From contig WRLO01000003.1 in assembly GCA_009777575.1 (NCBI GenBank), positions 1 through 64,000 of the forward strand: a DNA stretch of 64,000 nucleotides, given 5' to 3'. Under the pieces are notes generated by a model. That model ran no database searches, was not told the origin of the DNA, and worked only from the letters and a program-made list of their open reading frames with translations. The DNA is from Candidatus Cloacimonadota bacterium. GTDB taxonomy: Bacteria; Cloacimonadota; Cloacimonadia; Cloacimonadales; WRIO01. Positions 58,927 to 64,000 of this stretch are shown here, piece by piece (positions within the stretch are counted from its first letter, which is position 1; every line of letters begins with the position of its first letter). The position numbers and the translations under genes were made by a program.

Positions 58927-59272
58927 TATTATTTTCTTTTTAGTTTTTATTATATTAATAATTTTACTAATATCGAAAATATTTAGAAGAAACAAAGATA
59001 ATTTTGCTAGATCTATCAGATTGTTTTACATGTATTCAGTCCTTTGCATAACATTATTTCTAAGTATTGGAGGAATGATTTTTGCGTGGACAAATATAGT
59101 AAATATAATGTTGCCAGAACAAAATATTTCTTCTTATTCTCCTATCAACAAAGATTTACATTTAATTAATCAAAGAAATTCTTCAATACGGGGTTTAATC
59201 ACATCTCTTACATCAGTAGCTGTTGGAATGTCTGTTTTTTACTATTACAAGAAAAAAGTGAAACGAAAATAA
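58898..59272 (+). CDS. Small membrane protein (paralog of preceding ORF)
   Basis: IRLFYMYSVLCITLFLSIGGMIFAWTNIVNIMLPE, aligned to 58612-58926; overlaps it by 29 bp. Confidence 0.6.
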   Translation: MRLPLIAMISIIFFLVFIILIILLISKIFRRNKDNFARSIRLFYMYSVLCITLFLSIGGMIFAWTNIVNIMLPEQNISSYSPINKDLHLINQRNSSIRGLITSLTSVAVGMSVFYYYKKKVKRK

Positions 59273-59413
59273 GGCATTTATTATGATGCATATGTAGTTT
59301 TTAACATAGAGATACTGAGAACCTAGTGCATACCAGCAAAGTGAAAACTACAAAAAATATCTACATTTCCCCGTGTGTTCTCAAAATCTTTTCTATAACT
59401 GCTTTTAAAGTGA

Positions 59414-61588
<2,175 letters not shown>

Positions 61589-61618
61589 AATATACTAAAA
61601 TCTACATAAAATTAGATA

Positions 61619-63292
61619 ATGATACCTCCTGATATACTTATCCGAATAATCGGAATTTTGATAGGAATTTTTTTAGGTTTTTTAATTAAATCAAAGATCC
61701 TTGAAAGATATTTTTTATGGGAAACTATCAAACCATTTTTATTATGTCTGTTTGTCATAACATTTATTATGATGCTCGATAGATTGATGGATTTGATGAA
61801 CTTAATACTTGAAAAACAACTTGATATTATTACGATCATCAATTTATTCGCTTTGAGTTTTCCATTTATTTTTGCTTTGTCAGTACCAATGGCAGTCTTG
61901 ACATCTACAATCATGGCGTTTGGTAGGATGTCAGTCGACAAGGAATTGACCGCTACAAAATCAACGGGTATCAATGTTTTGAGAATGACAGGTTTATTAA
62001 TGATATTTATGATGATTATAGCGGTGGGAATGGCTTATTTCAACGATTATATCCTACCTGAGACAAATCATTTACTTAAAAATGTATTGATCAAAGTTAG
62101 TTATAGAAAGCCAATAACTGCAATAAAACCGGGTACATTTACAACGATGAACAATCTAACAATTTTTGCTCGTGAAAGAACTGATGAAGCTCTTTATGAT
62201 TTATTGATATTCAATTTAGAAAATGTTCGCTTTCCGCAGACAATATTTGCTAGGCGCGGAGAAATTTACTTAGATCCGCAGACAGATAGACTCCAAGTCA
62301 TTTTATATGATGGTGAAATGCATGAGCGTGATGTTGCAGAAGCTGAACAGTACCAAATAGGCACTTTTCAGAGATACACACTTTTTTTAGAAAATATGGG
62401 TTTTGGCGAGGATGACACCTCAACTGATTACAGAGGTGATAGAGAAATGACCTCATTACAAATGAGAGCTTTGTATAATGAAAGAAAACAAGATGTTGAA
62501 AACCTAAATAATGAGATAGCAAATTTTCAAAAAATTTTGGATGAATTGCAATCTGGTGAGGGAGAATTGCCTACAGAAGAAATATCAGAACGAGTCTTAG
62601 GTGACGATTTTCATAGATTGTTGATTCAGGATAGCTTAGATAATGCCGAAGCTCTCCCTTTGGTTCATAATATTCAAGAGATGGGAGAAGAAACTGAGTC
62701 ACAAAACAAGGGAGAGATTGCTCATTTGGGCTGGTATGAAGGTATGGACAATGTAGAATTTCATTTAGGAAGAAATGTTACTCAGCAATCTTCAATAGGT
62801 TCCAGAAGGTCCCAAACAACTCCTCCGAGAAACAGAAATGAAGAAATTAGAAGATATACAGTTATGATAAACCTTAGGCAGTCGCAAAAATCTGAAATAG
62901 AAAGACAAATGCGAAGATATCAGGTCGAAATGCACAAAAAATATTCATTGGGAGCAGCCTGCTTTGTAATGATGTTAGTTGGAGTGGCAATAGGGATAAT
63001 GACAAAAACAAGTGGTTTAGGGGTATCGTTTTCCTTTAGTTCTTTAATATTTGTAATATATTACATATTTCTTGTTATGGGAGAAGAATTTGGCAATAAA
63101 GGAACAATAAACCCAATATTTTCAATGTGGTTTCCGAGTTTATTTTTCTTCTTCGTAGGTTTATTTTTGCTTTATATAGCGAAAAGAGAAAAGAGATTTG
63201 ATGTGATGATGATATGGATTTGGATAAAAACATTTTACAGCAAAAAAATCAAAAATAAATTTAAAAGAAAAAAGAAAGAGTTGATTAGATAG
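61619..63292 (+). CDS. LptF/LptG-family LPS export permease
   Basis: ILERYFLWETIKPFLLCLFVITFIMMLDRLMDLMNLILEKQ; ALSVPMAVLTSTIMAFGRMSVDKELTATKSTGINVLRM. Confidence 0.88.
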   Translation: MIPPDILIRIIGILIGIFLGFLIKSKILERYFLWETIKPFLLCLFVITFIMMLDRLMDLMNLILEKQLDIITIINLFALSFPFIFALSVPMAVLTSTIMAFGRMSVDKELTATKSTGINVLRMTGLLMIFMMIIAVGMAYFNDYILPETNHLLKNVLIKVSYRKPITAIKPGTFTTMNNLTIFARERTDEALYDLLIFNLENVRFPQTIFARRGEIYLDPQTDRLQVILYDGEMHERDVAEAEQYQIGTFQRYTLFLENMGFGEDDTSTDYRGDREMTSLQMRALYNERKQDVENLNNEIANFQKILDELQSGEGELPTEEISERVLGDDFHRLLIQDSLDNAEALPLVHNIQEMGEETESQNKGEIAHLGWYEGMDNVEFHLGRNVTQQSSIGSRRSQTTPPRNRNEEIRRYTVMINLRQSQKSEIERQMRRYQVEMHKKYSLGAACFVMMLVGVAIGIMTKTSGLGVSFSFSSLIFVIYYIFLVMGEEFGNKGTINPIFSMWFPSLFFFFVGLFLLYIAKREKRFDVMMIWIWIKTFYSKKIKNKFKRKKKELIR

Positions 63293-63300
63293 GAGCAAAA

Positions 63301-64000
63301 ATGCGTGTTTTAGATAAATATATAGTTCGACAATATATTACGAGTTATTTAATAATTTTAATATCATTTTCTGTTTTATTTATTGTGATCGAAGTATTTG
63401 ATAGATTACCGAGAGTTTTGCGCCATACTTCAGATTTTTGGTTGATAGCTCAATATTTTTTATTAAGAGTTCCCTATTTATTTGTTCTAACATCACCAGT
63501 AAATGTTTTACTAGCAGGTCTGTTTTTAATGAATAGTTTATCAAAATACAACGAGTCTATAGCTATCAGAGCTGCAGGGATAAGTATTTTTAGGATGATA
63601 ACGCCGTTATTAATTATCGGAATTTTTATAAGTGCTATAGTAGCGCTTTTTGGAGAATATGTCATGCCCAAAGCTAATACTCGTCAGAACTACATTTACA
63701 ATGTTGAGATGAGACAGCGTGAGGTAGAAGATATCCGAATTAGGTCAAACATATATTATTCAGACGATAGGTTTATTTATTTCATAGGATTCTTTGATGG
63801 GTTTCAAAATAGAAAACGGATTATTGATATAACTCAGCTTGATTCTGACAATAGAATTATAAGAAAGATACAAGCCAATGAAGCAATCTGGAATGGAGAA
63901 GATTGGGAATTTGTAAATACTCATATCCGTGATTTTGATGATTCTGAACTGATAAATTATGCTTTTTTTCAGAACATAGTTTTACCTTATATCTCAGTCA
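63301..64000 (+). CDS. LptF/LptG-family permease, truncated by window end
   Basis: MRVLDKYIVRQYITSYLIILISFSVLFIVIEVFDRLPRVL...LTSPVNVLLAGLFLMNSLSKYNESIAIRAAGISIFRM. Confidence 0.88.
   Translation, partial: MRVLDKYIVRQYITSYLIILISFSVLFIVIEVFDRLPRVLRHTSDFWLIAQYFLLRVPYLFVLTSPVNVLLAGLFLMNSLSKYNESIAIRAAGISIFRMITPLLIIGIFISAIVALFGEYVMPKANTRQNYIYNVEMRQREVEDIRIRSNIYYSDDRFIYFIGFFDGFQNRKRIIDITQLDSDNRIIRKIQANEAIWNGEDWEFVNTHIRDFDDSELINYAFFQNIVLPYISV

Noticed and set aside
61612-61974. 120-aa minus-strand ORF
   Set aside because: Antisense to the LptF/G permease N-terminus

Overview
AT-rich bacterial chromosomal window. It is probably from the FCB superphylum, possibly Cloacimonadota-like: there is a C-terminal FlgD/T9SS-like sorting segment, a Bacteroidetes-style TTG-N19-TAnnTTTG promoter in front of guaA, and lysine-fermentation genes. 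This taxonomic call is inference. Contents from left to right: a 5'-damaged type ISP/IIG-like DNA methyltransferase next to poly-C/poly-G tracts; a kal / acyl-CoA dehydrogenase / etfB cluster; a large HExxH metallopeptidase with an outer-membrane-like C-terminus; an isochorismatase-like hydrolase; a giant acyl-CoA dehydratase activase; queE; an LPS/glycan glycosyltransferase cluster (two GT9, several GT2/GT4, FkbM, DUF6165); a DnaA-box cluster; an M28 peptidase; transketolase; gyrB; a zeta-toxin-like pair; uvrA; tRNA-Pro(GGG); rpmB; two paralogous esterases flanking a type II R-M locus; an M16 protease; guaA, aspS, purN and an asparaginase; a repeat-bearing DUF6273 lipoprotein; rplM-rpsI, rpsB-tsf-pyrH-frr, ligA and lptF/lptG-like permeases. 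Most unusual points: (1) a GT9 gene holding four exact-period 126-bp in-frame tandem repeats that seem to include a dispersed palindromic element; (2) a run of hairpins with different stems but shared triloops and tails; (3) an R-M methyltransferase cut by one in-frame TAA with its conserved C-terminus still present; (4) three DnaA boxes at exact 11-bp spacing plus a fourth, a candidate oriC; (5) ~250-bp direct repeats bracketing an FkbM gene; (6) several families of G-rich and REP-like repeats, some inside ORFs. All calls are from reading the sequence; no searches were run.
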